The notes: generated by a model from the letters alone, not told the origin. DNA of 64,000 nt from Enoplolaimus lenunculus (GCA_030248215.1 JASANG010001247.1:236685-300684), one strand, 5' to 3'; positions 36,839 through 48,665 are shown, counted from the stretch's first letter. A program made the numbers and translations.

Positions 36839-39700
36839 TTCTATGCATTAGCCCAAATGTTCGAAAGATTTATACTTCCCTGTCGCCAACGCATTGTATA
36901 ATCCTGTGAAATCCTGTATAGTAAGCCTAATTGTCACTGAACGACTACGTACATCTCTTTCGAATACTTATTCTAAACCATCGTTTAATACACCCGTTGC
37001 CTTAATGGGCCATGAGCAGTGAGCTCAGCCCTCTGTAGAAATTTTACCCCCTCGAAACGTTTCACCCTCGCTTGTCTGAAATCCTGTGAAATCCTTGCTT
37101 GAACCTTTCTAAAATTTTTAGCCCCGTACCGTGTGTAGTGCTCGCAGCGTGCTCGGCTGCATATCGCATTAAACTAAAGAAAACCTCGCTCATGAAACGT
37201 AACATCTGTAGCACATTTGAACTGAAGCCAAACTTATTTTCATTCATATAGCTAGCGGTTTTACATGATAGAGTATCATGTAGTTGTTGATTGAAACTTG
37301 CAACTTTCACTTGTAGATTTGCCACGGTTGGGCTCGAAGCAATGGAGAATCGCAAGGGGTTGAAATCTTTGAAAATATTGCCCCTCCTGGAGATGTTTTA
37401 AGAGCAGAACCCCCGCAAATTTTTGTGGCAGCCTGTACAAAGTTTCAAGCTCACTAGTAAGCAATGTTAAACGCTCAGTACCTGTCTTGGAAAAGTTTTT
37501 AGTCCCCTATTCATTATGGTCTAGCTACGGGTCAGTACGGTGTAATATTATTTGGTCGTCAGTTATGGGTTTTCAAACTCGTTTATCCGTTGAGTTGTAC
37601 AGAAGAAACAGCAGCCTGATGGTTATATAAGCGTGGGTTGGGAATTATACGCCGAAATTTGACGGAGATGCCAAATCGAGTAAAGGGCTAAAATGAGGAT
37701 TGGCTTCAGAATACAACTAATTTACTCTTTGGTTATTCTTGAATTGATCTGACGCTTGTAACAACGACGCTTTTGTACACGTTTCTCGCATTTAAACTGA
37801 AGACTAATAGGTCTAGGAAATGGTTAGGTTTACGCATATGCGAGCGTTGTTCTGAGCTTGAGCCAGCATATGCATAACACTAGAGTAACTTTGGGAAAAA
37901 GTACACCAGAACACATGAAAGCAATACGGTACATATGAAATTGGCAATATTTAGCGGAAACGACATAGAAACACTTGGACACTCGACACGTTTTAGAAGA
38001 TATTTGGCTCAATCCCAAACGTCAAAATTGTCCATGATCGCTACCCTCACTTGCTGAAACTGTTGTCAAAAATATTTTTCGTTTGCCAAAACACCACAGA
38101 TAAAGTTATATCTTCCCGAAATGTAATCCTGCCTACGTTTATGATATGATGATCAAAAAATTGGCATGGGTCAGCATTCGAAAACTATTTTGTGGGGCTT
38201 TCCGGGTGTCGGTATAGCCAAGAGCCAAAAGTGTGCACAAAGGGCCATGTTAGCCATAAAAATTCAATTCTTGAAGGTGTTTTTTCCAATTCTGTATTAC
38301 ATTATTCCGGCCTAACCAAATTTTTGCCAAACATTAACAAGTCAGTCTTACAAAGCATCAATAATATACTATGTGAGAAAGGGTTAATCAACAGCTATCA
38401 ATTGCTGTCTTTAATGTCATCCTTCCAGACGAATAAGTAAAGTTTCTTCAGTGTTTTTCAGCGGTTTTAACATCACTACGTAAGTTTTTGGCATAAAAAA
38501 TGACTGATCAAAATGACCAGAGCCGAAGCAACGAGTTGCGAATTGTCATCCACTGTCTGTTATCCAGGCCTCCCATGTGATCCCACTGTCTGTCATCCAG
38601 GCCTTCCATGTGATCTACTATTACAACACTTTTGAGGTTCACATTAGTCCTTAAAGGCATAGTTCACCAGTTAGAAACAAACTGGCATCTAGCGAGTTCG
38701 CGATTGATTTAAGATGACCACATTATCGCTAAAATGCCTTAACTTTCGCTAAATTATTCGACTTGTGGTCCCAAGGAAAGCTTCCTTGGATATATCACTG
38801 GTGCTAGCCTCGTCGCGGAAATAACGACACTGTGTTTCATAATATTTATATATATATTGTCAAGGACACATTTCTTTCTGGTGGCGACTTCGTAATGGTT
38901 TGTGCTAACTGCAGGACATTGAATACGCTCGGCTCCGGACGGTTAACATTTAAAGCATTGGTTCCAGCCCTATATTTGTAACATGTCATTGTTGTTATGA
39001 ATATTTTGATTTATTAATTGAAACGGTAACTGCACTAATTCACTGCTTGTAATTATTCTACCGCACTGCTTGTTTTGTGTCGTCTGTATGTCCAGCAAAC
39101 GTGGTCTAAACCGACATAAGCATAGGTGCGACTTGAAAGAAAATTCTGTCAAACTCAATCCGACTGCTATTAGCGTAAACACAAGGAGTCAAACTACCCT
39201 ACTCTAACCGTTCATGTTTACGATGGGATTTGACTCATTCTGATTCAACTTTAACTTGATGTGTTTCATATGATATGTTTTGCGTACGCCCAATCGTCCT
39301 CGGGTAACTGAGTTTCTTTTTTGACTACACACCACCTGGAAAATAACTAAATTCTATTCGGACAAATCGGTATTTTACCCCTGATTTGGATACCTTATTC
39401 TCTGTAGTCTTGTGTACATTCATTTACCTTGTGTCATATTATGACTATCTGATTACGTTACGTTTGATGAAGTTATGTATTAATCGATGTATTCATCTGT
39501 AGTCTACGCAGCAAGGAACTTTGATACGAGACCCGACCCGCTGTATCTGTTATGTTTTCTACATTTTGCATACACACTCGCCCTAGAACTTCGCACCGTA
39601 TGTTTGTTAAACGTAGGTTGACGACCTGTGAGTAAATGTGAAGCTAGTGCCAACGTTGAATTTACAGGGAAAATTTCTCTTAGTTAGGTTCGCATAAAGC
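36839..39700. other. Intergenic with small repeats
   Basis: Holds GGGCCT-family units at about 36991-37145 and 37370-37525 and a tandem pair at 38550-38615. I see no supportable gene; the 82-codon plus frame at 38192 has no known motif. Confidence 0.4.
38550..38615 (+). repeat. Two-copy tandem repeat, 33-bp unit
   Basis: CCACTGTCTGTTATCCAGG and CCACTGTCTGTCATCCAGG begin 33 bp apart, and both continue to CCATGTGATC. Confidence 0.95.
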
Positions 39701-39754
39701 CAGCTGCATTACTTTCGGGATGACGCATTGTACGTTCTCATTGTTATTACTATC

Positions 39755-39815
39755 ATTATTATTATTATTATTGTTATTATTATCACGAATATGATATTAT
39801 TGTTATTATTATTGC
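39755..39815 (+). repeat. (ATT)n microsatellite
   Basis: Imperfect ATT/GTT triplets over about 60 bp. It sits at the edge of the block with higher GC. Confidence 0.85.
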
Positions 39816-41559
39816 TAGTACCCTGCTACCGTGTTGAATTGTCTTTTATGATGCTTGTTGCTTTCGGTAACTTGGACATTGCAATTGCGCTGACTTGGTG
39901 ATATCATACACATTTGTAATCAGTTAATAAGTTTTTACCAAGCAATCTCACCCCAAAGTTGCTGTGGGCCCCCTTTGCCGAATTTCAACCGCTGACTAGA
40001 AACTGACTAGGTGCTGCCTTAATACTGACTAGAAAAGGAATCACGGATGTCGACTAGCTGTTAATTGCCACACAATGGGACCAGTCGCAATTCAGAGTTT
40101 CACATTCTTAAAATTTCGTAGAAATCTCTTCCGCAAACACTGAGAATGTACATTGTAGGATAGTGACAGAGGGTATTTTCGTAGTAGAGGTGGTTGAGTA
40201 TTCAATGTGATGGTTAAAAGAAAAAGGGGGCGTCAGATTCTAACGGCCGTGCATGACTCGTAATGAAGGGGAGCCTAATAAGTGGTTCCTGCATAAAATA
40301 GGGTTTAATAATTTGGTTTCTGCATAAAATCGGGTTTGGTGGGCCTCCCCTGTTGTGCTATCCATTTCTCTCCCCTACCCCCACTTGTTTCTTCTCCTTT
40401 TCTGACCAGGCGTATGTAGACTCTAACGGCAAATTGGAATTTATGAAAATTTTATCTTACTAACGTTGGCTGCTGGGGGGAAAGGCGCCCCGGGCAGAAT
40501 AAAAGGGGACGACGGGTCAGTTAGATTAAGCTGGAACTGTGATTTGGTGTTTTCGGGAACGACAAACCCCCTGATTGAGCTTGGTACTATGACGTCTGAA
40601 ATTCCCTAAATTGGAGGCTAGAAGTGAGCTTGCAGCCAAATCTGGCAAATTCCGGAACATGGCCGGACTGTCTGAGTTTTGATGCCGTTTCTCTAAAAAT
40701 CTGGGTTCCGCCCTTGTGCTCCGTGGAATCTGACTAGAGCCAAAATGATCGCATTGAGTTGACTAGATGGGTGTATATGTTTAAATATATATATTGTATT
40801 TGCACACCGTGTTTGCACAGCGTAGGTTTCGTTAGTTAGTGCACGTACTGGGGGTTGAGATCCCGAGGGGTAGAGAAGGTGTCGTAGGGCCTGCGCAGTT
40901 AGTAATGAGCGAATGGGATAATTACTTGTCCGTCTGTTCCTGTTTCCCCTAAATTGCTCGGCTCCCGCGTACATTCACCCACGTACGTCTCTTCCGACTC
41001 GTACCCCTCTGCCGGATAGATACCAACGGGAAGCGTAAGACGAAACCTCTGAGTACATCTCTGCTGCATCAAACATTTTACAAGAATTGCTGAAGGGTGC
41101 GAGCGGCTATTCTCAAAGCCCCCTAAGCAGAAGAATCTGCAGTGACTGCCGGCAAACATGACAGGGGAGTTTCAGCTCTAAATGGAGGAGACGCAGTACG
41201 CACCGTAGGGGTAAGAGTGAGATTGCAACGGTTGCTGGTTTTAAAATTTTGAAAATTTTTGAATTTTCAGTTAAGCAACGCCTCGCCTCAGCCTAAGAGG
41301 GGTAGTCAGAATAGGATTGGGGGTTGAAAGTGTTTCTAGGCTCAGGACAAGTGATGGGTTACGAGGTTGTTTTTTAGGCATAGAGGGATTTTTAGTAAGC
41401 CGCGATTCCTTGCGTTTTTAGGATGGTTGAGTTTGGGCGAGCGTGATTGTTGTTTTCCGTATTTCAGGCTCGGAGCTGGCGCTCTCGGGTTCGGCACGCC
41501 GGATAGGCTGAGTAGGCCGTCCCGGCTGCCGTTTCAGGCCAACCAAGATTTCGCGACAA

Positions 41560-43410
41560 ATTCTGAAATTTTGTGAAATATTTTTATAATTTGGGGTTCC
41601 CGGAATTTGAAAACCGGTTCCAATTATCTTGGACCCGTTGTCTTAGCCGAGAAAGCCGCTCCGAACCTGCGCTATAAGTGGACATCTGAAGTTAAGGGCA
41701 AATTTAGGTTATGTATAATGGTTGCGGATAGGGTTTTTAGGAGAATGCGATTTCGTTTTCTAATGTAAAGCGCGGAGGCCGGTATTTGACAATTCTTCGT
41801 ATCGCATCGGCCAAGAAAATCATCCCATTTATAGCCCGTAAGGCAGCAGTTAAAAATTATAGGCGTTGTGAAAATTTCAAAATTTTGTGTATACCCGTCC
41901 AGAGGCCCGGGTCCGAAAAATGCGATTTTCACTTTTCTGAGATCGGACGTTAAAATTTGTACTGTTCAACTCAGCTCGCTGAGCTGATCAAGAAAACCAC
42001 CCCGAACATTACCCGGAAACCAAAAGATAACAAGTTATGGGCCTATGAAGCTTTCGAGATTTAACGTGTACACGCTTCTACGGATCCCGGTCCAAAAACG
42101 CGATTTTCACTTTTCCGGGGTAGGGCGCTAAAATTGGTATCATTCGATTCAGCTCATCGAGCTGGTTAAGAAAACCACCCCAAACCCTGTCCGCAAATCC
42201 ATGCATAAGGAGTTATGGTCAATCAAAGCTTTTTAAGATTTTACGTGTGTACGCTTTACGGATCGGATCCTGAAAAAATGCGATTTTCACTTTTTCATAA
42301 TCCACGCTAAATATGGGTACCATTCGACTCCGCGCATCGCGCTGAGTAAGAAACCCACCCCAAACAGGGTCCGCAAATCAAAACTTAAAAAGTTATGACC
42401 ATTTGAAAGTTTCGATAATTTACATATACACCCATTTACGGATCCGGTTCGAAAAACGCGATTTCAACTTTTTCGAGCTATTGGGTTAACATAGGTATCA
42501 TTCGACTCGGCTTGCTGAGTAGAGCAAGAAAACCACCCCAAACATGGCCCGCAAAGCCATAGTTTAAGATTTATGGTTAATTGGAAATTTCGAAATTTTG
42601 TGTGTACACGCTTTACGGATACGGCTCCGAAAAATGCAATTTTCACTTTTTCGGAGAACAACGTCAAACTTGGTGCCATTCGATTCCCCATATTCTGCTG
42701 AGTCAAAAAACTACCCCGAACAGGGTCCGCAAATGAATACTTCAAAAGTTATGGCCCATTGAAAATGCCAAAAATTTGTATGTATATGCTTTGCGGAGCG
42801 GACCTCCAAAAATGCAATTTTCACTTTCCCGGGGCTTAACGTCAAAAGTGGCACTGTTCGATTTCTCTCGTTGCCCTGGTTCGGAAAACTACCCCTAACA
42901 AGGTCCGCAAGTGAATATTTAAAGAGTTATAATAGATTCAAGTTTTAGAAATTTTGGTGTTTTTGGAAGTGAGACATGCATTTTTCTGGACTATAACATT
43001 AAATTGGGTATCACTTGAATTAGTTTATTGTCCCAGTTAGTGAAATCACACCGAGTAGGATCCGCTGATGTCTTGTTAAGAAGCTATGGGTTGTTAAACT
43101 TTGGAATTCCGTACGCCTATACTCAGTAGGGGCAAGCCTAATAAATAAGGTCACCGATTTTCTGGTTCCTGTGTTCAGGATCGTTATCTGTCAACTAAAT
43201 TGGTTTGGCCAATTAAGAGAAGCACTCCGTGGGATTATTTGCAGATGAATATTTAACGGGTTACCGCGGCTCAAAATCACCATTCCCATAGGTTTACGCA
43301 GTCTTTGGACTAAGTATCAACTTTGGGGTTAGGATTTGGTTCGTACAATGCAAATTTTTACTTTAAGGAAATTCGTGTAAGCTAGGTTATCGCGATAGCT
43401 AGGATTTTCC
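41560..43410 (+). repeat. Decayed satellite, about ten units of roughly 178 bp
   Basis: The landmark GCGATTTTCACTTTT (or variants) recurs at 41922, 42100, 42280, 42458, 42636 and 42814, that is every 178-180 bp. Weaker copies lie at 41747, 42978, 43154 and 43349. Each unit also has ATTCGACTC-GCTGAG, AAGAAAACCACCCC, GGTCCGCAAA and GTTATGG blocks in the same order. Units diverge most at the array edges. Confidence 0.9.
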
Positions 43411-43905
43411 AAGCTTTTATCAGAATAATACGAATGTTAGACCAGGCCGTTCACACATAAGAAAACTGGGCCTTACGTTTTCATGTCCATGCATTTGTGT
43501 AAAGTTTTGGGTCCTTGCTTCGTGTTTAAGTCGTTTATAATTCTTTTTATGTACGTATATGTTGTCCTGCCTTATATGTTCTTTGGTGTTTTCATTTTTT
43601 TGTGACCCGTGCACCCCTTTCCCTTTTCACCTCACAGTCTCACAATGTACGGTTTACCTCTTTTCGAATGTTTGCATAGTAATAGAGTTCTGTAAGATGA
43701 TTACATCTGACAATAAGGGGAAGGCCCTACGACAAAAGCTGCACGTGATCGTGTATTTCAACGGGGGGTGTGAGAGCAAACTTTGTCTTGACCCTGTTAT
43801 CCTTGCACCATGCCGCATCCCTGTACCTAGACTCTGGATAGGGGGCAAACCTAATTAATCCCCCTCATAACGTTTCGTTGGAAAATTACATGTTAAATTC
43901 GCCAG

Positions 43906-44082
43906 CCAATCACAGGCTTTTAAGAGTCTAATGATTATTCACCTCGCATTGGTCAGTTTTTACACCTAGAATTTTATCCAATGAAAGGAGCGTACAGTGT
44001 CTGTTTTCGGGGTGCGCTGATTGGCAGAATTTTGGGCCTCGCGCACTATATAAGAGCGGTGCACAGGCTGAGCATTCAGTTC
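43906..44082 (+). promoter_or_regulatory. Compact Pol II promoter: four CCAAT boxes, TATA box, initiator
   Basis: CCAAT boxes lie at 43906 (forward), 43948 (inverted), 43978 (forward) and 44020 (inverted), spaced 30-42 bp. TATATAAG begins at 44047. An initiator TTCAGTT places its A at 44078, 31 bp after the first T of the TATA box, which is the standard spacing. The downstream strand has no long open frame, so the product may be a non-coding RNA or the transcript of a decayed element. Related frames on the opposite strand are shadows. Confidence 0.6.
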
Positions 44083-45969
44083 TGTTTAAGATTTTTCGGT
44101 TTTTCGCTCGCGTGCTCGAGCCGCGACAGCAAACCGATCTCTCTGCACACGGAGGCGACTTAGTGTGCACGAGAGTTTCGGGGCGCTGATGCAAGGGGGG
44201 GTTATGCGCGTTTCGCGCAGGGGTAAAATTTTGTAAGAATTTTAAGGGGGGCCCGGTTAGAATTTTCTGGCTACACAAAGGGGGTGTGGGTAAACTTTTG
44301 GGCTAAAATTTTGCCTGTCGTTGGCGACAACGCTGGTGTAAGAGTTTTGGTACAAATTTTAGGAGGAAAATTTAATTAACGAAATCTGCGAAAGTGCTAC
44401 TTAGACAACAAATACACGGAAAACAAGCACTTTTAGGAATAACCTAGACATTCGCAGGTTGATTGTCAGCTTGACAGGGAAGCCAATACAGCCTAATGCT
44501 AAGCATTTAGGAAATGTCAGACAAAAGAGCTAAGACCCTGTCACTCAGAAAATTTCAATGTACCCCGTGATTTAAGGCGATTCTAGCCAGGCCCCAGGAA
44601 ACTAAGCTTTAGTACTTGGTCACCCGTTTGACGATCAAACTGCTGAATGTGCAGCCTGTGAAAAATCACGCTCAAGTCTAGGGAAAGCTTAGTGCCCTCG
44701 GAGACAGACACGGTGCTAAGGAATATATATATCCAAACAGAGAATTTCTCAAGAAACCTTTCGAATCTTAAGCATGCATATAGCGGGATGCTCGTGGTGT
44801 GCCCCCCCATTTTCTCGCAAGGTCTTAAGGGAAACGTGCAGCTTTTCGGGAATCTGTTTAAGTAATGATGGTGAGTGGTGGTGCTGTCCATTCAACTAGT
44901 GAAATTCTGAGCGCAGGCATAGCCAGCCATTAAGCCCAAGCAGGAGTTAAACCGCGACTACTTGGAGGTTGCATATGGGCCAACTAAACTCACCATCAGG
45001 AGACATAGAGCATATTTAAAGCAGGAATCTATAACCTAGAGCTGCGATAAACAGCAGTAAGGTAGCTAGCACGTGGTAAGAAATTAGGAACATAGAGAAA
45101 TTTCATAAATCATTTATCGTGCTCTTTTTAGCAATTAGTATAAACTAATTTCAATTGTAATTGAAATCAATTAATTAAGCACGCGACTGATTTTTTTAAG
45201 CCCGATCTTAGGAGTAAGGTATATTAAGTCAATGATTTATGTATGTATAAAATGTACAAACTCATATTAAACCAAAACTTTAAACTTTGTTCAATCCTGA
45301 ACCCAGAGCGCTAAACAGATTCCTGGCCTGAGAGCCATGGCTAAAAATTGAAATAGACTACAAAGCTAAAAGAGACTCGAGCTTTCTCTAACGATTATGA
45401 AAATTTCATGACTACCGGAGTCTCGAAAGACAAATAAATAGCCCTGGTTCGAATCAGTGGCAAGGACAATCAATTAAAAACCTTAAAGGCTAGGATCGAT
45501 CCGCCTTTCTATCAAAACGGCCTATGGCCAAGTAAAGCAAAACTCGGTTGAACCAACTGATTTCTAGGACTAAGTCAAGGGTTGAGCTATACCTATGACC
45601 AAGTGTCGTTAAGCCCAACCAGGACAAATAGTTGTGAGCACACGGTTGTACTAAAGTCCACGGAGAAAAAGCTGATTGTTGCTGGTGTGGTCTACCTACA
45701 CGCACTCGATGGTTCACTAGAGCTTAGAGCATAGGCAGGCTTAGGCGTATGACGATGTCGGGATTTTGTGACTCTCAAAACCTGATATCACGCCGGGGGA
45801 CCGTCATCCTCTAGGCAAGTAGCTTACTTTGGCAGATCCACGGCCTCGAACACCCGTGAGAGTATCATCTCGGATTCGTCCGCAGGGATACTCGTTGATC
45901 GTACCCGTAACAATATTGATAAATGGGATAGAAATAACAAAAAAAGGATTAATGGAAAAAACAAAAGAA

Positions 45970-46010
45970 CAAGAAAAAAAAAAAAAAAAAAAAAAAAGGG
46001 AGGAAAAAAC
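45970..46010 (+). repeat. Poly(A)/purine tract
   Basis: About 25 consecutive A residues follow AAGAAC and are themselves followed by GGGAGGAAAAAA. It may be a simple repeat or the remains of a retroposon tail or polypurine tract. Confidence 0.7.
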
Positions 46011-46468
46011 ATAGGAGTGTATTTCCGCAATTAGAGTTCTTAAATGGATAGAGTCCACAATAGACTGATTAGTCCATCAGCGTCAATTGCCATAAAATAG
46101 TTCGCTAATATATTTCCTGCAACAAATTAAGCTTAGTATAAAATTTGATTCGTTATTCAAATTATAATTTCAGAATTTTGAACGGTTTTCCTAAAGTAAT
46201 AAACTTGAACCATTGAAATTGGCTGACAGAAGTTAAAGGTGTGTGGACCAAATTACTGGTGCTGGGTTGGAACATAAATGGTCAGAAACTGAATATCGTG
46301 TGGAGTACTCTCTGGGTAGGCAAATAAACACCAGCCCGCCCCTGTGTCAAAAATTATTTATACTAGTTAGCAAAAAGCAAGGCACTGAACTGTAATGTTT
46401 AGTTTGAAGGCATCTTACCGGATCCGTGACTCCGCTGAGTTGGAAAATTTCTGGGAAAACCCGACACG

Positions 46469-46499
46469 CGCGAAGTTTCAGCGTGTCGGGTCCAAAAAC
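46469..46499. other. Perfect hairpin, 10-bp stem
   Basis: CCCGACACGC and GCGTGTCGGG flank an 11-base loop. The stem is GC-rich in a poorer context. It lies between two good minus-strand splice sites. Confidence 0.7.
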
Positions 46500-46545
46500 A
46501 ACCGGCTGATAGATTTTGGAAGCCATGGCGATTTACTTACCTGGA

Positions 46546-46838
46546 GGATCCAATCGTGAGACTGCTGGGTGTAGTATTCAGAACGTTGGATAGCCGTCTG
46601 ACAGTTTTGTCGAAACGCTTCAGTGAAGTGCTTTTGGGTCCGGTAGTAACAGCTAGGCTATGAGTACAGCCGCACTCAGGTCTGGGATGGATATTTTCAT
46701 CCCGAACATGGATGAGCGGAGTAGGATACCTAGACTTTGTAGCCAACTTCGATCTAACATAACGGGCGCCCGGCAAGGATGGGTGGAGAGACTTTATTCT
46801 GGGGTAACCAACCTTGTAGTGTTTATGTCCAACTTCTT
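46546..46838 (-). other. Possible coding exon of an unrecognised minus-strand gene
   Basis: About 97 codons are open on the minus strand and end exactly at a consensus donor (CCAG|GTAAGT, at 46545). In-phase continuation through a 16-base exon ending at GTAAGA and a last exon after TTTGACACAG is possible on paper. No domain is recognised, no upstream start is found, and the stretch lies in a GC-richer block where open frames are more frequent by chance. Confidence 0.2.
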
Positions 46839-47454
46839 AGGTTCCGATTGGTGCTAAAGTGTTGCGATTTTTGCTGAATGTTTTCATTTTAGCTGCACGT
46901 TTATAATATGGGCATAACCAAATATGCGTGAATAACGGTATGGTGAACCTAAAATGTTCCGAAGAATCAAAATTTTTTGAAATCGCATGGCGGACGTTAT
47001 TATCCGGCAGTCCCCAGTGTAGAGAAGCGGTAGAAGCGGCACCGTGCATCTCTAGAGGGTTGAACCGACTACTGGCTTGGTTCGGCCTTTGCTGTATCTC
47101 TACCTTAATTGTGACTCTTGGTTGATTGGATACATGGTTTTGTGGCTCATGGTTTAATCCACAGATGTCGTATTTTTTAAACAATTATAAGTCCGAGTTA
47201 AGACCAGACTGCTTTCTCTGGTTAATCTAAGTGGAGTACCATCCCGGCCTAGTCTCCCAATAGCCACTAAAACCAAGATTTTGTATTAAGGTTTAGTATT
47301 AACCCTTTGACTCATAGAGTATACAATGAGCAACTAAATACAATAATGTACGAGCAATACACACACTGCGAGCAGTGTTTAACATTTATAACATATATGA
47401 GCAGTGTAAAATCTCCACAAGATGTGAAATCCTACTCGGGCTCGAGCGTCAAGC

Positions 47455-47530
47455 TCCTATAGCTCAGTGGCCATCGTAAACGCCTCCCACCCGTGAGACT
47501 GGGGTTCGAATCTTACCTTGTAAATACATC
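47455..47530 (+). repeat. tRNA-Gly(CCC)-derived SINE-like unit
   Basis: TAGCTCAGTGG (A box), CGCCTCCCACCCGTGAG (anticodon arm with CCC at the anticodon position) and GGTTCGAATC (B box) follow the tRNA-Gly layout. The T-arm and acceptor arm do not pair well, so a functional tRNA is unlikely. Confidence 0.6.
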
Positions 47531-47804
47531 TCATATGAAATTGAAAATATTCATGTGAGAAAGGCTTAAGACGACATTCGGCTTATCGTTCGCTGCGCTC
47601 GCGAGTTTTCTACAATATTATACTTCGAGTGGCCGCCGTTTTTAGAAATTTCTAAATCCACCGCAGGTGTTACACATTTGTGAACAAGTTTTGTGTTCGC
47701 AATGTCATAAATGTTTGGTCCATTCGTAAAAACTGATTTATATTATTCAAGATTGCGTATCGCAAATTCAAATGCATATGGAGGACGCTTTAACAGCACG
47801 GTTT

Positions 47805-48304
47805 CTAGCTAAATATTAATCTATTAAAATGTAGTTTGTTGTCGGAAAACTGAAATTCATTAATGACATTTTTTATTTAAAAACAATCGATTAATTGTAT
47901 TTTTTTCGTTTATTTTTGAAAAATTATACAGGACAACTTGAGGACTTACCAGCACAGAATCGTTGAGATTTTCGGCAATTTGCAGCGTGCTGCTGTTTGA
48001 CAATTTACTAGTTGGGCGACATCGTTTCTTATATCTCAATATCTTAATGAGATTTGGTTCTAAAAAAGATGTAAAAGTCGTACAACTGACAATGTTTTGG
48101 TACCACAAAGCGATAGGTTAATCTTAAAGATTCTATTTCCCACATTCAATTTCAGTTGAAATCCAATTTTAATCAAGTATTTGAATTTAGGGCTGTAGAA
48201 TAATGGGTGTTTCTGTCTCCTCTCGTCTATAAGAGCTTAACGCTCATGCTTGACAGCTCCACAGCCTTGTCGACGCAAACAAACGAAAATACGACTTTTG
48301 GCAT
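47805..48304 (-). CDS. Tentative four-exon small gene, product unknown
   Basis: The proposed exons, in coding order, are 48304-48255, 48192-48104, 48059-47950 and 47849-47805. They give a continuous 97-residue frame from ATG to TAG. All three junctions keep phase. The third exon has the best sites (ATCTTTTTTAG acceptor, CTG|GTAAGT donor), and the last follows GAATTTCAG. Introns are 62, 44 and 100 bp, short but within the nematode range. The first donor (CT|GTCAAG) is weak, and the start lies only 14 bp from a foldback element. The product begins MPKVVFSFVCVDKAVE and is basic in the middle (RYKKRCRPTSK). No domain is recognised. In AT-rich DNA chance splice sites are common, so this is a model to test; exons 3 and 4 are more credible than exons 1 and 2. 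Confidence 0.35.
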
Positions 48305-48317
48305 TTTTTAGTAAACT

Positions 48318-48665
48318 GTACTCTCTAAAAGCTTAAACTAATTTGATTTAAGTTTAAGCTAATCCACAAGAATTAAACTAACTTTTTAGATTAACTAAAC
48401 TAACAGGTAGGTTTATGCTTAAACTCATTTAAAATCTTGCATATTTTCAGTTTAAGCTAAACTTATTGAACTCTTAGATACACGGCTGCACTTATTGCTT
48501 AATCTAAAAATAAGTTTACTTAAACTCGTGTTAAACTTAAAAACACGTTAGTTTAAGTAAAACCTAAAATTCTAGTCTAGTTAGTCCGTCCAGCCATTTA
48601 AGTTATACTTAAACTGATATTCAAGTTTCGTTAAGCTATAATTTAAGTGTATGTTTTTAGAGTAC
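48318..48665. mobile_element. Foldback/MITE-like element rich in TTTAAGC words
   Basis: The ends GTACTCTCTAAAAG and (inverted) GTACTCTAAAAAC are related, and the interior is built of TTAAACTAA/TTTAAG words in both orientations. Length is 348 bp. No target duplication is identified. Confidence 0.5.

Larger units (their letters stand above)
39900..47300. other. Compositionally distinct gene-poor block, possibly one large decayed element
   Basis: GC is visibly higher than on either side, and TTAGGC, MITE and SINE fragments are nearly absent until 45.7 kb. The block holds a decayed satellite (41.56-43.41 kb), a compact promoter (43.9-44.1 kb), a TGGCGACAACG sequence at 44325 resembling the primer site of many Gypsy-type LTR elements, and a poly(A)/purine tract at 45.97 kb. 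No capsid, polymerase or integrase frame is seen, and I could not find a second copy of the promoter region as a partner LTR. It is an old, non-coding fossil at best; another possibility is a lost or unrecognised host locus. Confidence 0.35.

Noticed and set aside
38192-38440. 82-codon plus-strand frame
   Set aside because: No domain, no ATG-based start of note, and no splice partner was found.
41560-43410. CRISPR array
   Set aside because: The units are about 178 bp and degenerate without unique spacers, and the genome is eukaryotic.
46531-46560. U1 snRNA 5' end (ACTTACCTGG)
   Set aside because: The word is simply the complement of a consensus 5' splice site on the minus strand; the following sequence does not form U1 stem-loop I.
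47455-47530. Functional tRNA-Gly gene
   Set aside because: A and B boxes are present, but the T arm and acceptor arm do not pair, and there is no CCA-compatible end or T-run.
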